A stretch of 11,617 nucleotides of DNA from CAYTSW01 sp964440605 (lineage in GTDB: Bacteria; Planctomycetota; Phycisphaerae; Phycisphaerales; UBA1924), in contig CAYTSW010000086.1 in NCBI GenBank assembly GCA_964440605.1, forward strand, positions 1 through 11,617, in the 5' to 3' direction. The number at the start of each line of letters is the position of its first letter. The first letter of the stretch is position 1. Made by a program: the position numbers and the translations under genes. Shown in pieces: positions 1 through 7,469 of the stretch. The notes below the pieces were generated by a model. The model did no database searches. It was given only the letters and a program-made list of their open reading frames with translations, and was not told the origin of the DNA.

Positions 1-65
1 TGGGCGAAGGCGGTACCGGCGGACGCGAGGAGCGCGCCCACGACGAGGGTGGTGGTCTTCTTCAT
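1..65 (-). CDS. N-terminus of a secreted protein of unknown function (partial)
   Basis: Only the first 21 complete codons are in the window. The gene starts at the ATG read from 65 to 63 and runs off the left edge. The visible peptide MKKTTTLVVGALLASAGTAFA is a textbook Sec signal peptide: two lysines, a hydrophobic core, and an A-x-A cleavage site at its end. A purine-rich stretch (AAAGAGTGAGAG) just upstream of the ATG could act as a ribosome binding site. The product is therefore exported, but nothing of the mature protein is visible and its function cannot be named. No other start fits better, because the signal peptide begins exactly at this ATG. Confidence 0.75.
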   Translation of the reverse strand, partial: MKKTTTLVVGALLASAGTAFA

Positions 66-567
66 GTCTCTCACTCTTTCTGGTGTTTCGAGGACGACCG
101 TGCGCGGAGCCGCGGCAGCGCGTGGCGCCTCAATCAGAACTCCAACTACATGTGCGACGGGCACAGGAACACCGTCGCGCGTGTTTCCTCCCTGCGGCTA
201 CTTCAATCTATACGGACTTTCGCTGGCTGCACGGATTCGGGGTCGAAATCCCGTGTATTTGGGTAAAGTAAACGGTTTTATTACCTATATGCAAGCCAAT
301 GATAGGTGTGTGATAGGGTCACACAATGCTCCGCCTCCACACGGGTACGCCTGGGATGATCGGTGTCGATGAAGCGGCGCGATCTAGCTCGATCAATCTG
401 CAAGTTCTTTGCTTTCAGTGACTTCCGCCTCGTGGTAGCGTGCCGCAGGATGTGGATGTACGCCCGTCTCCGATAGTCTGATGCTGCTGCGAGCCCGATT
501 TCATGGGACGCTGCAGGAAATCATCGGTCCTCGCCTGGGATGACGGGCGAGTCAGGGTCCTCTCCCC
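66..567. other. About 500 bases without an intact gene
   Basis: I see no credible coding sequence here. The only open frames are short, lack a binding site and resemble no family. The stretch holds the upstream region of the minus-strand gene starting at 65. It also has an AT-richer island (about 240-320) in otherwise GC-rich DNA, which is the likely promoter area, and a CRP/FNR-like palindrome at 307-325. A 12-base direct repeat, CGCCTGGGATGA, occurs at 348-359 and 532-543. The bases just left of 568 may be decayed coding sequence belonging to the remnant that follows, but no frame can be followed through them. I found no tRNA or convincing structured RNA. Confidence 0.5.
307..325. promoter_or_regulatory. 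CRP/FNR-like palindromic operator candidate
   Basis: TGTGTGATAGGGTCACACA is a perfect 7-base inverted repeat (TGTGTGA / TCACACA) around a 5-base centre. The half-sites match the TGTGA/TCACA core recognised by CRP-family regulators, although the classical spacing is six bases, not five. It lies next to the AT-richer island, upstream of both the minus-strand gene starting at 65 and the plus-strand remnant at 568. I infer an operator for the gene at 65, which has no other regulatory signal visible. The true regulator is unknown. Confidence 0.4.
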
Positions 568-933
568 GTGCGTCGAGCGGCGTTGGTGCTCGCGCCCCTT
601 GCCTCCGCTCAGTCGCCGACGCCCGCGTCGCCGATCGCGTATCAGGGCCTCGCGCTCGATTTCGCCGGCTCCGAGACGCTCGGCGAGACCGGGACGATCA
701 GCCTGCCGGCGAACAGCGCGGTGCCGATCGTCTTCGAGCACTTTCAGGAGGGCGGCACGGCGGTGGCCGAGCTGCGATGGACCGTGCCGGGCGGCACGAA
801 GGTAATCATCCCGGCGAGCAACCTACGTCCGTCGCTGGACGAGAACAACGCCGGCATACCCGACTCGTGCCCGGCCTCGGCGTGCGCGTTCGACTTCAAC
901 GCCGGGGCGCACGCGTTGCAAGACAACCCCTGA
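568..933 (+). CDS. PA14-domain C-terminal fragment with a truncated tail; probable gene remnant
   Basis: The 121-codon frame opens at a GTG; the in-frame stop at 541-543 excludes any earlier start. Codon use is GC-rich at third positions, as in the neighbours, so this was or is translated DNA. Residues about 43-89, including the ISLPANSAVPI, LRWTVPGG and VIIPASNLRP stretches, match the last strands of a PA14 carbohydrate-binding-type domain. The first half of that domain (about 140 residues in full) is absent. Residues 91-101 (DENNAGIPDSC) and the following C..DFN resemble the C-terminal tail of planctomycete secreted proteins, but the chain stops early. Residues 1-15 (RRAALVLAPLASAQ) look like a very short signal peptide, possibly by chance. 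An AGGG at 554-557 is a weak binding site. I think this is a decayed gene, but a small functional secreted protein is possible. Confidence 0.5.
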   Translation: MRRAALVLAPLASAQSPTPASPIAYQGLALDFAGSETLGETGTISLPANSAVPIVFEHFQEGGTAVAELRWTVPGGTKVIIPASNLRPSLDENNAGIPDSCPASACAFDFNAGAHALQDNP

Positions 934-953
934 AACGTGGAACGGTGGTAACG

Positions 954-980
954 AAAAACACCCGCTCGTTGCGGAGCGGG
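954..980 (-). terminator. Rho-independent terminator of the FG-GAP/VCBS gene
   Basis: CCCGCTC (961-967) and GAGCGGG (974-980) form a perfect 7-bp stem with a 6-base loop. On the minus strand the stem is followed by GTGTTTTTCG, a T-run at 958-954. It lies about 30 bases past the stop of the minus-strand gene ending at 1012. On the plus strand no T-run follows, so it serves the minus strand. Confidence 0.75.
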
Positions 981-1011
981 CGCTGGTGTGTTCGCGTGAT
1001 GTCTGCTCGCC

Positions 1012-3348
1012 TCAGCGGGTCGCCTGGGGGTAGAGGATGTAGCGGTCGTGGACCTCGAGGATGAGGTCGGTCGCGCCGTCGCCGGTGATGTCTTCGATGA
1101 TCGCGGCGCTGGGCTCGAACTGGCGGGCGTCGCCACCGGAGAAAATGCGGCTCTCGAAGACCTTGAACTCGAGGGCGTAGTAGAGCTTGCGGCTGGCGCT
1201 GAGGGTGAAGATCTGGCACATCTGCTCGCGGGCGTCGAGGACGATGATGTCGATGTAGCCGTCGCCGTTGACGTCGCCGACTTCCATCTCGTGCTCGAAG
1301 CGGTCTTCCTCGTCGGAGCGGTAGGCGGCGAACTCTTCGAGGGCGACGCGTTCGCCGGCGAGTGGGACCATGGCGAAGGCGTCGTCGGCGAGGCAGAGCA
1401 CGGTGGGCTCGTCGGTGCCGGCGAAGGCGCCGGCTTCGATGCCGGTGGGCTGCATGCCGGTGAGTCGGAGGCGGTCGACGACGGCCCAGCCCTCGCCCCG
1501 GACCTTCGACATGAGGACGAGTTCGCGGCTGGAGCGGTCGGAGGCGACGATGACGGGCTCGCCGTCGATCACGAGCGTTCCGAGGCCGGTGAGGCTGGTG
1601 GCGGGGTCGGGCATGGTGATCTGCTCGACGACGCGCCAGCCGCTGGTGGCGTCGAAGGCGGTGGCGCGGACGAAGTTTTCGTCGGCGATGAGCAGCTCGG
1701 GCACGCCGTCGTCGTCGACGTCGAGGACGCCGGTGTTGAGGGGTCCGGCGGCCTGGACGAGGCCGTACTGGGGCATGGACTCATCGGTGAGCACCGCGAG
1801 CTCGACGCCTTCGTCGCCCTGGGTCGAGCGGACCATGACCATGGGTTCGGAGGGGGTGAAGAGCAGGGCGTCGGACATGCCGTCGCCGTCGAAGTCGCCC
1901 ACGAGCATGGACTGCGGGGGGCGGTTGACGTCTTCGAGCTCGATGGTCATCACCTCGCCGTCGGGGCGGTGGATCTCGAGGGTGTGGTCGCGTCGATCGC
2001 GGACGACGGTGAGAACGGCGGGGGCGCCGTTGAACTCGCCGTAACCCATGGCGACGGGCGAGGCGCCGGCGGTCTTGATGGCGATGGGCTGGGGGAAGCT
2101 CAGGCGCTCGTCGCGCGGGTCCCACTGGCTGACGCCGATGGCCTTCTCTTCTTCGGAGAGCACGAACACCTCGAGGGCGGCGTCGTCGTCCCACTGGCCG
2201 GCGACGACGGTCTTGGGCTCCTTGAAGGCGGAGAAGGTCTCGCGCTCGCCGAAGCCAACGTTCTTCGACTGGCGGTAGATGACGATGGCGTTGGCGTCGG
2301 CGTCGGTGACGAGCAGGTCCTGGAGGCCGTCGCCGTCGAGGTCGGCGATGTCGACCGAGCGGTCGGAGTCGTCGCCGCGGAAGGCGAAGACCTCGGCGGT
2401 GGCGTCGCGTTCGACGCTGGCGGCGTCGGTGAGGCTCACTTCCCCGACGCGTTCGGAGGTGATGTCGTAGAGGACGATGCGGCGGCTGGCGCGTTCGATG
2501 ACGCCGATGGACGCGGCCTTGCGGTCGGGGAAGCGGATGGGCTGGACTTCGATGAGCGTGGGCATCTCGAAGCGCATCTCGGGCCCGAGCAGGCCGCTCT
2601 TGGTGCGGCCCGCGTTGCCGCTCTGCATCCAGAGTCGGAGGGGGGCGTCGTCCTCGGGGATGACGCCGAGAACGTCGTTGAGCCCGTCGCCGTTGTAGTC
2701 CTCGACGAAGAAGGCGACGATTTCGCCCGAGGAGCCGAGCGGGGTGGGCTCGCCGACGATGCCCTTGTCGGTCAGGCCGAAGACGTGGATCTTGCCGTTG
2801 ACAGCGGCGAGGAGCTCGGGGTCGCGTGAGCCCATGACGTCGGCGATGGCGATGCCGTTCTGACGGGCCGAGAGCCCGCGCACGCGGCGCTTGCTCATCT
2901 GCTCGAACGAGGCGGGCGAGGTTTGGCGCATGACGACGAGCTCGGCGGGCTGGCCGGCGTAGAGGATGTCGAGCATCCCGTCGTCATCGACGTCGTGGAG
3001 GCGGAAGCCGCTGATGCGGTGGGCGACCGAGACCTCTTCTCGGTCGAACCAGGGGTTGGGGGGCAGGCGGTTGACCTTAAAGTCGCGCTGCATCTCCTGC
3101 TGCGTACGCGGCGCGGAGCGCTGGAGGTAGACCTCGATGCGGGATTTGGAGTTGTTGACGACGACGAGGTCGTTGAGCCCGTCGTTGTTGATGTCGGCGG
3201 CGGCAGAGGGGCCCATACGATCATCGACAACGACGATACGGGGTTCCTCGAAGCCGAAGTAGCCCGCGAGATCGACCTGAGCGGTCGCGGCGGTCGCCGC
3301 CACGGCGAGCCCCACGAGCGCAGAGCTGGTTCGGAAGGCGTCAGGCAT
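1012..3348 (-). CDS. Secreted FG-GAP/VCBS repeat protein
   Basis: The 778-residue product starts at the ATG read from 3348. It is preceded by a strong AAGGAGA site (3364-3358), and the chain begins with a signal peptide (residues 1-23, ending ATAATA, then QVD). The open frame continues upstream without such signals, so this start is preferred. The body is a run of beta-propeller-type repeats. Eight calcium-loop motifs are visible: DINNDG (about 52), DVDDDG (119), DYNGDG (217), DLDGDG (336), DFDGDG (485), DVDDDG (543), DVNGDG (692) and DITGDG (753). Each is followed by a hydrophobic strand such as DLVVV, DILYA or DIIVL. FG-GAP/VCBS proteins fold as integrin-like propellers and act outside the cell in adhesion or binding; the ligand here is unknown. 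There is no obvious C-terminal sorting signal: the chain ends YILYPQATR. The gene diverges from the protease gene to its right and is probably monocistronic. Confidence 0.9.
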   Translation of the reverse strand: MPDAFRTSSALVGLAVAATAATAQVDLAGYFGFEEPRIVVVDDRMGPSAAADINNDGLNDLVVVNNSKSRIEVYLQRSAPRTQQEMQRDFKVNRLPPNPWFDREEVSVAHRISGFRLHDVDDDGMLDILYAGQPAELVVMRQTSPASFEQMSKRRVRGLSARQNGIAIADVMGSRDPELLAAVNGKIHVFGLTDKGIVGEPTPLGSSGEIVAFFVEDYNGDGLNDVLGVIPEDDAPLRLWMQSGNAGRTKSGLLGPEMRFEMPTLIEVQPIRFPDRKAASIGVIERASRRIVLYDITSERVGEVSLTDAASVERDATAEVFAFRGDDSDRSVDIADLDGDGLQDLLVTDADANAIVIYRQSKNVGFGERETFSAFKEPKTVVAGQWDDDAALEVFVLSEEEKAIGVSQWDPRDERLSFPQPIAIKTAGASPVAMGYGEFNGAPAVLTVVRDRRDHTLEIHRPDGEVMTIELEDVNRPPQSMLVGDFDGDGMSDALLFTPSEPMVMVRSTQGDEGVELAVLTDESMPQYGLVQAAGPLNTGVLDVDDDGVPELLIADENFVRATAFDATSGWRVVEQITMPDPATSLTGLGTLVIDGEPVIVASDRSSRELVLMSKVRGEGWAVVDRLRLTGMQPTGIEAGAFAGTDEPTVLCLADDAFAMVPLAGERVALEEFAAYRSDEEDRFEHEMEVGDVNGDGYIDIIVLDAREQMCQIFTLSASRKLYYALEFKVFESRIFSGGDARQFEPSAAIIEDITGDGATDLILEVHDRYILYPQATR

Positions 3349-3592
3349 GGGTAAGCGTCTCCTTGGATTCGTCGTAATCGATGATAACGGTCGTCCCGAG
3401 AGGCGGGCGGACACCGCAGCCGCGCGTCCCGGGGGCAGTATCATCCCCGGCCCGGTCGCCACGCGTGCCGATCGTACCGGACGGAACGCGGTGCGTGGCA
3501 GGCGATTGGGTCCTCTAAGTGGCGCCTCTGCGCCATCCCGACCCGCGAACCCCCGCGCCGCTGGCGCGTGTGCTGACAGGAGTGCCCGAACG
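3349..3592. promoter_or_regulatory. Divergent intergenic region with hairpins upstream of the protease
   Basis: This 244-base region separates the minus-strand VCBS gene from the plus-strand protease gene and must contain both promoters. Three inverted repeats are visible. They are CCGGGG...CCCCGG (3429-3434/3445-3450, loop 10), GGCGC-ctct-GCGCC (3521-3534) and CGCGCC-gct-GGCGCG (3554-3568). The last two stand in tandem immediately before the protease ribosome binding site (AGGAG, 3578-3582). They could shape the 5' leader of that mRNA. I see no convincing plus-strand promoter. Confidence 0.4.
3381..3386 (-). promoter_or_regulatory. Possible -10 box of the FG-GAP/VCBS gene
   Basis: On the minus strand these bases read TATCAT, five of six matches to the sigma-70 -10 consensus. 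They would start transcription near 3374, leaving a leader of about 26 bases that contains the AAGGAGA site. No good -35 hexamer is seen at the right distance, so this is tentative. Confidence 0.3.
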
Positions 3593-4585
3593 ATGAAGAC
3601 GACGCCGATTGCCCTCGCCGCCAGCCTGTTCGTCGCCGCGGCCTCGACTGTGGCGGCCCAGGAAGCGCCCAACGTCGACACCATCACCTTCAAGGACGGC
3701 CGCAGCGTGCAGGCGCCGATCCTGAAGGAGACGAGCGAGAAGATCTGGATCGACATGGGCTTCGACGTGCTCGTCGTGCCGCGGACCGGTGTCGCTTCGG
3801 TGCTGCGTGCCGAGTCGGGCGACTTCGACGCCACGCTTCAGGAAGGCGACCTCTACTCGACGTCGCAGAACCTGCCCGAGTCCAACCCGCGCGAGCTGGC
3901 CAAACAGATCGGCGCCGCGGTGATCAAAGTCTCCACGCCCTCGGGCCTCGGCTCGGGCTTCATCGTCCACAAGGACGGCTTTGCGATCACCAACGCCCAC
4001 GTCATCCAGGGCGAGACGGCCCTCAAGGCGACCGTCTTCCTCAACTCCGACGTCGAGGGCCAGTTCAACCGCGTGACGATCGACGACGTCGAGATCATCG
4101 CGGTGAACAACCACATCGACCTCGCGCTCGTCAAGCTCACGCACCCCGACGGCGAGGAGTTTCCCATCGTCCCGATCGAGGGCGGCGACGACCTCCAGAT
4201 CGGCGAAGAGGTCTTCGCCATCGGCAACCCGCTGGGCCTTGAGCGGACGCTCTCTTCGGGCGTGGTCGCAACGACCAACCGCAACTTCGAGGGCCTGGCG
4301 TACGTGCAGACGACGGCGGAGATCAACCCTGGCAACTCGGGCGGCCCGCTGTTCAACCTCAAGGGCGAAGTCGTCGGGTGCACGAACATGGGCGTGCCCA
4401 GCATGATGGCCGACGGCATCGGCTTCGCAATCCCGGGGCGGTATGTGCGTGACTTCATCCGCAACCGCTCGGCGTTCGCCTACGACAAGGAGAACCCGAA
4501 CTCCGGGTACAACTATCAGGAGCCACCCGCACGCCGGAACTTCGAGAAGCCCTCGGCGCTCGACGACGACACCGCGGAAGGTTGA
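3593..4585 (+). CDS. Secreted trypsin-like (HtrA-type) serine protease without PDZ domain
   Basis: The 330-residue protein begins at an ATG preceded by AGGAG (3578-3582). Its signal peptide (residues 1-22, MKTTPIALAA...TVAA) places it outside the cytoplasm and fixes this start against the longer open frame upstream. Residues about 28-70 (ITFKDGRSV...ILKET...VLVVPRTGV) form a small beta domain of the KDG...ET...VPR type, which I associate with planctomycete secreted proteins. Residues about 100-285 are the protease domain. The catalytic triad is complete: H136 (TNAHV), D176 (HIDLALVKL) and S249 (GNSGGPLF). GNPLGLERTLSSGVV and GIGFAIP are further hallmarks of the DegP/HtrA family (S1C). HtrA proteins usually carry one or two PDZ domains after this; here the chain ends in a polar tail about 40 residues long. 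It probably degrades or processes exported proteins. The secreted acidic protein gene follows after 112 bases with no terminator visible, so co-transcription is likely. Confidence 0.9.
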   Translation: MKTTPIALAASLFVAAASTVAAQEAPNVDTITFKDGRSVQAPILKETSEKIWIDMGFDVLVVPRTGVASVLRAESGDFDATLQEGDLYSTSQNLPESNPRELAKQIGAAVIKVSTPSGLGSGFIVHKDGFAITNAHVIQGETALKATVFLNSDVEGQFNRVTIDDVEIIAVNNHIDLALVKLTHPDGEEFPIVPIEGGDDLQIGEEVFAIGNPLGLERTLSSGVVATTNRNFEGLAYVQTTAEINPGNSGGPLFNLKGEVVGCTNMGVPSMMADGIGFAIPGRYVRDFIRNRSAFAYDKENPNSGYNYQEPPARRNFEKPSALDDDTAEG

Positions 4586-4697
4586 TCGCTCGCGGACGTC
4601 CACGCAAGGGCGTCGCCGACTTTCCGGAGAAGGAATACACCCCCCCAACCAATCCCGCGGCCCGCGATCGGGCCCCGACCTTGACCACAGGAACACC

Positions 4698-6572
4698 ATG
4701 CTCATGCGCACCAATACGCTCGCCACTTCGATCATCGCGGCCTGCGGGCTCTCCTTGACCCTCGGCGCCGCCCCGGCGCTCGCCCAAGACCTCACCATCG
4801 CCGACCTCGCGCCGGCGAAGACGAGCGTTCTTGTGGGCGTGGACGACTTCGAGCGCGCCAACGAGGCCTTCCAGCGTTCGGGCACCGATCGGCTCTGGAA
4901 CGATCCCGAACTCCGCCAGTGGTTCGAAGATCAGATGGCCGAGTTCACCGACGATCTCGACGACTTCATGCGAACGATCGACGCCGACATCGAAGACATC
5001 GCCCCGCCCACTGGCATGGCGGGCTTGGCGGTGTGGCTGATCGACGGCATGGAGGACGAGGACGCTCCGCAAATGTTCCTGCGCAGCCTCATGGCCGCCG
5101 ACTTCGGTGAGAACGCCGATTCGGTGCACGACGTCATCGTCAAGGCGCTGGAGAATGGCGAGGACGAGGACGCCCTGCGTTGGGAAGAGGACGACTTCGC
5201 GGGCGGCACGATCTGGACGATCGAGCCCCTCGAGACGGATGAGGACGACGCGGGCGATGGGATGGACGACGAGTGGGGAGACTGGGACGAGTTCGACCAG
5301 CCCGCCGACGAGTCTCTCGACTACGAGGCGTACTACTACGCCCGCGTGGGCAGCGCGCTGATGGTGAGCACCGACTTGAAGGCCATCGAGAACGCCATGG
5401 CGCGTCTCGACGGCGACGGGTTCGACTCGCTCGCGGGCAACGCGAGCTTCACACGCCTGATGCCCCAGGGCGACAACCACCACGCCTACGTCGTCTTCAA
5501 CACGGACCCGATGTACCAACTCGCCGACACGGTGCAGACGCGTGAAGACGAAGCCGCCGCCGGCTTTCAGGCCGCGCCGCCGCTGATGACGATCCTCGAC
5601 GCGACGGGCGCGAGCGAGGTCCGCGGCGGCAGCTTGGGGATCACGTTCGACGCCGACAACGGAGCGGTGTCCTTCGACTCGCTCGTGAACGTCCCGGCGT
5701 TGCGCGGGATGATGTCGCTGATCAACGCCGAGCCGGCGCCCTTCGCGCCGCCAGCGTTCGTCGGGCCCGATGTCGCTTCGGTCGCGATGTACCAGTTCAA
5801 GTTCGATGAGCTCCTGCCCACGCTCCAGCGCGTCGTGAACAACCTGCCCGCGCAGTTCGCGCAGCAGCTCGGCCCGCAGCTCCAGATGGGCAGCAACATG
5901 ATCGGCCCGATCTTCGGCTCGATGGGCTCGAAGGTGTACGTCGTCTCGTCCTACACCCGCCCGTACTCGGCGACGAGCACGGAGTTCCTCTTCGCCATCG
6001 AAGCGACGGACACGCAGACGCTGACCAACCAGCTCAGCGCCATGGGCCCGCAGTTCGGCCTGCAGGGTCGCGACTTCAACGGCAATCAGATCTTCTCCAG
6101 CCAGCCGGGCATGCTCGGCCCCGCGAGCTTCTCCGTGGGCATCGGCTTCGGGAACGTCTTCATCGGCCCCGACGCCGCGGTCGAGAACGCCCTGCGTCAG
6201 GCCGAGCAGGCCGGCAAGACCCCCGGCCTCGTCGATGAGGAGGGCTTCAAAGACTCCATGCGTGCGCTGGGTGACTCGGGCCTCTCCTTCACCTGGACGA
6301 GCCTCTCCGAGACCATCGACTACCTCGAGTGGCAGCAGGACAACATCGACGCCATCATCGACCAGCAGGTGCAGACGATGTTCGGCGACTTCGACGATGA
6401 GGAGTTCAAGAACCAGATGCGCGAGTCGATGCGCGAGCAGTTCAAGCCCCTCGAGACCTTCCCCGCCTTCGACACGATCCGCGACATCTACGGCGACATG
6501 GTCGGCGATATGCGCGTCACCGACGAAGGCCTGCGCGGTCGCTTCTACCTCCTCCGCGCCGACGAGGAGTAA
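4698..6572 (+). CDS. Secreted acidic DUF3352-like protein of unknown function
   Basis: The product has 624 residues. The ATG at 4698 has AGGA (4689-4692) five bases before it; a second ATG at 4704 is less well placed. Residues 1-30 are a signal peptide (MLMRTNTLAT...APALAQ). Residues about 38-80 (TSVLVGVDD...DRLWNDPELRQWFEDQ) resemble the opening of DUF3352-type proteins, which have a Leu-x-x-Asp-Pro-Glu-Leu segment after a short beta strand. Residues about 178-209 are a very acidic linker, with runs such as DEDDAGDGMDDEW. The rest alternates strands with amphipathic helices, as in the same family. Residues 548-590 are charged and could form a helix. No catalytic motif is seen and the role is unknown. 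It follows the protease gene with no terminator in between, so it may be a partner or substrate of the protease, which is inference only. The hairpin at 6606-6633 ends the transcript. Confidence 0.8.
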   Translation: MLMRTNTLATSIIAACGLSLTLGAAPALAQDLTIADLAPAKTSVLVGVDDFERANEAFQRSGTDRLWNDPELRQWFEDQMAEFTDDLDDFMRTIDADIEDIAPPTGMAGLAVWLIDGMEDEDAPQMFLRSLMAADFGENADSVHDVIVKALENGEDEDALRWEEDDFAGGTIWTIEPLETDEDDAGDGMDDEWGDWDEFDQPADESLDYEAYYYARVGSALMVSTDLKAIENAMARLDGDGFDSLAGNASFTRLMPQGDNHHAYVVFNTDPMYQLADTVQTREDEAAAGFQAAPPLMTILDATGASEVRGGSLGITFDADNGAVSFDSLVNVPALRGMMSLINAEPAPFAPPAFVGPDVASVAMYQFKFDELLPTLQRVVNNLPAQFAQQLGPQLQMGSNMIGPIFGSMGSKVYVVSSYTRPYSATSTEFLFAIEATDTQTLTNQLSAMGPQFGLQGRDFNGNQIFSSQPGMLGPASFSVGIGFGNVFIGPDAAVENALRQAEQAGKTPGLVDEEGFKDSMRALGDSGLSFTWTSLSETIDYLEWQQDNIDAIIDQQVQTMFGDFDDEEFKNQMRESMREQFKPLETFPAFDTIRDIYGDMVGDMRVTDEGLRGRFYLLRADEE

Positions 6573-6605
6573 GCCCCGCCTCCACAATACGGGCGACCGA
6601 TGAAT

Positions 6606-6633
6606 AAGCGGCTGCGCATGTGCGCAGCCGCTT
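6606..6633. terminator. Bidirectional rho-independent terminator between convergent genes
   Basis: AAGCGGCTGCGCA (6606-6618) pairs perfectly with TGCGCAGCCGCTT (6621-6633), a 13-bp stem around two central bases, probably 12 bp with a 4-base loop. On the plus strand the stem is followed by GTCGTTTGT. On the minus strand it is followed by ATTCATC after the stem's own TT. It lies 34 bases after the plus-strand stop (6572) and about 100 bases past the stop of the minus-strand DJ-1 gene (6734), so it can serve both. Confidence 0.75.
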
Positions 6634-6733
6634 GTCGTTTGTGGCGATTGCAAGGGACTTGGCCCGCCGCTGCCCGCCCAGCCCCGTCTCTCTCACTCCG
6701 ACTCACTCTCCCCTCCTTCGTGTACGGCGCTGG

Positions 6734-7309
6734 TCAAGCCGTCTTGTTGGCGGCGTGCGCACCCTCGCGGATCTCCTCGATGACCTTGGCGTTGAAAGCC
6801 TGAAGGTCGTCGGGCGTGCGCGACGTCACCAGCCCGGCGTCCACCACGACTTCCCTGTCCACCCAGCGGGCGCCGGCGTTCTTCAGGTCGTTCTTGATCG
6901 AGGGGTAGCTCGTCAACTCGCGGCCTTCCAGGACGCCGCAATCGATCAGCGTTTGTGCACCGTGGCAGATGGCGGCGACGGGCTTGCCCGCCTTGAAGAA
7001 GGCGCGGACGAAGGTGGTGGCGTCCTGGCGCATGCGCAGCTTGTCAGGGTTGAGGACGCCGCCGGGCAGGACAAGGGCGTCGTACTCGTCAACGCGTCCG
7101 CTGGCTTCGGCGATCGTGCGGTCGACGGGGACGCTTTGACCCCAGTCGGTGTGATCCCAGCCGCGGATCTCGCCCTCTTCTGGCGCGATGACATCCACTG
7201 TTGCGCCTTCTTCGCGGAGGGCGCGGACGGGCTCGGTGAGTTCGGACTGCTCGAAGCCGTGCGTCGCGAGCACGGCTACGCGTTTATCGGTCAAACGTTG
7301 GTCGGCCAT
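6734..7309 (-). CDS. DJ-1/PfpI-family protein (protease/deglycase-like)
   Basis: The 191-residue protein starts at the ATG read from 7309, with a strong AGGAGG site (7322-7317) seven bases before it. The length is typical for the PfpI/YhbO group. The nucleophile elbow AAICHGAQTL places the family's reactive cysteine at C115, followed by H116. GFEQSE gives the conserved glutamate E20 that lines the active site. LVLPGGVLNPD and TSYPSIKNDLKNAGARWVD are further family motifs. Proteins of this group are cytoplasmic and are assigned glyoxalase, protein deglycase or chaperone-like roles; the exact activity cannot be read here. No signal peptide is present. The gene converges with the secreted acidic protein gene and diverges from the DUF3137-like gene. 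It is probably a single-gene unit with a stress-related function. Confidence 0.9.
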   Translation of the reverse strand: MADQRLTDKRVAVLATHGFEQSELTEPVRALREEGATVDVIAPEEGEIRGWDHTDWGQSVPVDRTIAEASGRVDEYDALVLPGGVLNPDKLRMRQDATTFVRAFFKAGKPVAAICHGAQTLIDCGVLEGRELTSYPSIKNDLKNAGARWVDREVVVDAGLVTSRTPDDLQAFNAKVIEEIREGAHAANKTA

Positions 7310-7352
7310 GGGTGTGCCTCCTGTGCGTGTGCGGTCTGGTGATTCCGCGCAC

Positions 7353-7381
7353 GCTATGGAGCCCGCCCCCCCGCGCGTCAA
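7353..7381 (-). promoter_or_regulatory. Possible sigma-70-type promoter of the DJ-1 gene
   Basis: Reading the minus strand, TTGACG (7381-7376, five of six consensus bases) is followed after 17 bases by CATAGC (7358-7353, three of six). The predicted start near 7346 leaves a 37-base leader that contains the AGGAGG site. Spacing is ideal but the -10 is weak. Confidence 0.35.
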
Positions 7382-7435
7382 TGCGGGCGGGGCGCATGAA
7401 TCGCTTTCAATGTCCCGGGGCCCGTGGAACCCGAC

Positions 7436-7463
7436 GTGACAGGCTTGAAACGGCTGGTACTTT
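7436..7463 (+). promoter_or_regulatory. Possible promoter of the DUF3137-like/lemA operon, predicting a leaderless mRNA
   Basis: GTGACA (7436-7441, five of six -35 bases) is followed after 16 bases by TACTTT (7458-7463, three of six -10 bases). The usual start, seven bases past the -10, falls exactly on the A of the ATG at 7470. A GGAGG lies only one base before that ATG, too close to work as a normal ribosome binding site, and an in-frame stop at 7446 forbids an earlier start. Together this suggests leaderless translation. Confidence 0.35.
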
Positions 7464-7469
7464 GGAGGC

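Noticed and set aside
415..741. A 108-codon minus-strand open frame across the gene-free region
   Set aside because: It is Arg-rich and featureless, overlaps the PA14 remnant in antisense and has no binding site.
1048..2829. A 593-codon plus-strand open frame
   Set aside because: It lies antisense to the FG-GAP/VCBS gene. Its protein is a monotonous Gly/Asp/Val/Ala string produced by reading GC-rich codons backwards, and it has no family motif or binding site.
3515..4885. A 456-codon minus-strand open frame
   Set aside because: It is antisense to the protease, whose complete catalytic triad and signal peptide show that the plus strand is coding.
4455..6653. A 732-codon minus-strand open frame
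   Set aside because: It is antisense to the secreted acidic protein gene, rich in Arg/Glu/Val/His as expected of a shadow frame, and has no recognisable domain. The plus strand has the signal peptide and ribosome binding site.
7360..7391. GC-rich inverted repeat CCCGCCC / GGGCGGG between the divergent DJ-1 and DUF3137-like genes
   Set aside because: Arms are simple C and G runs with a long loop; it overlaps the better explained promoter area and has no T-run for a terminator.
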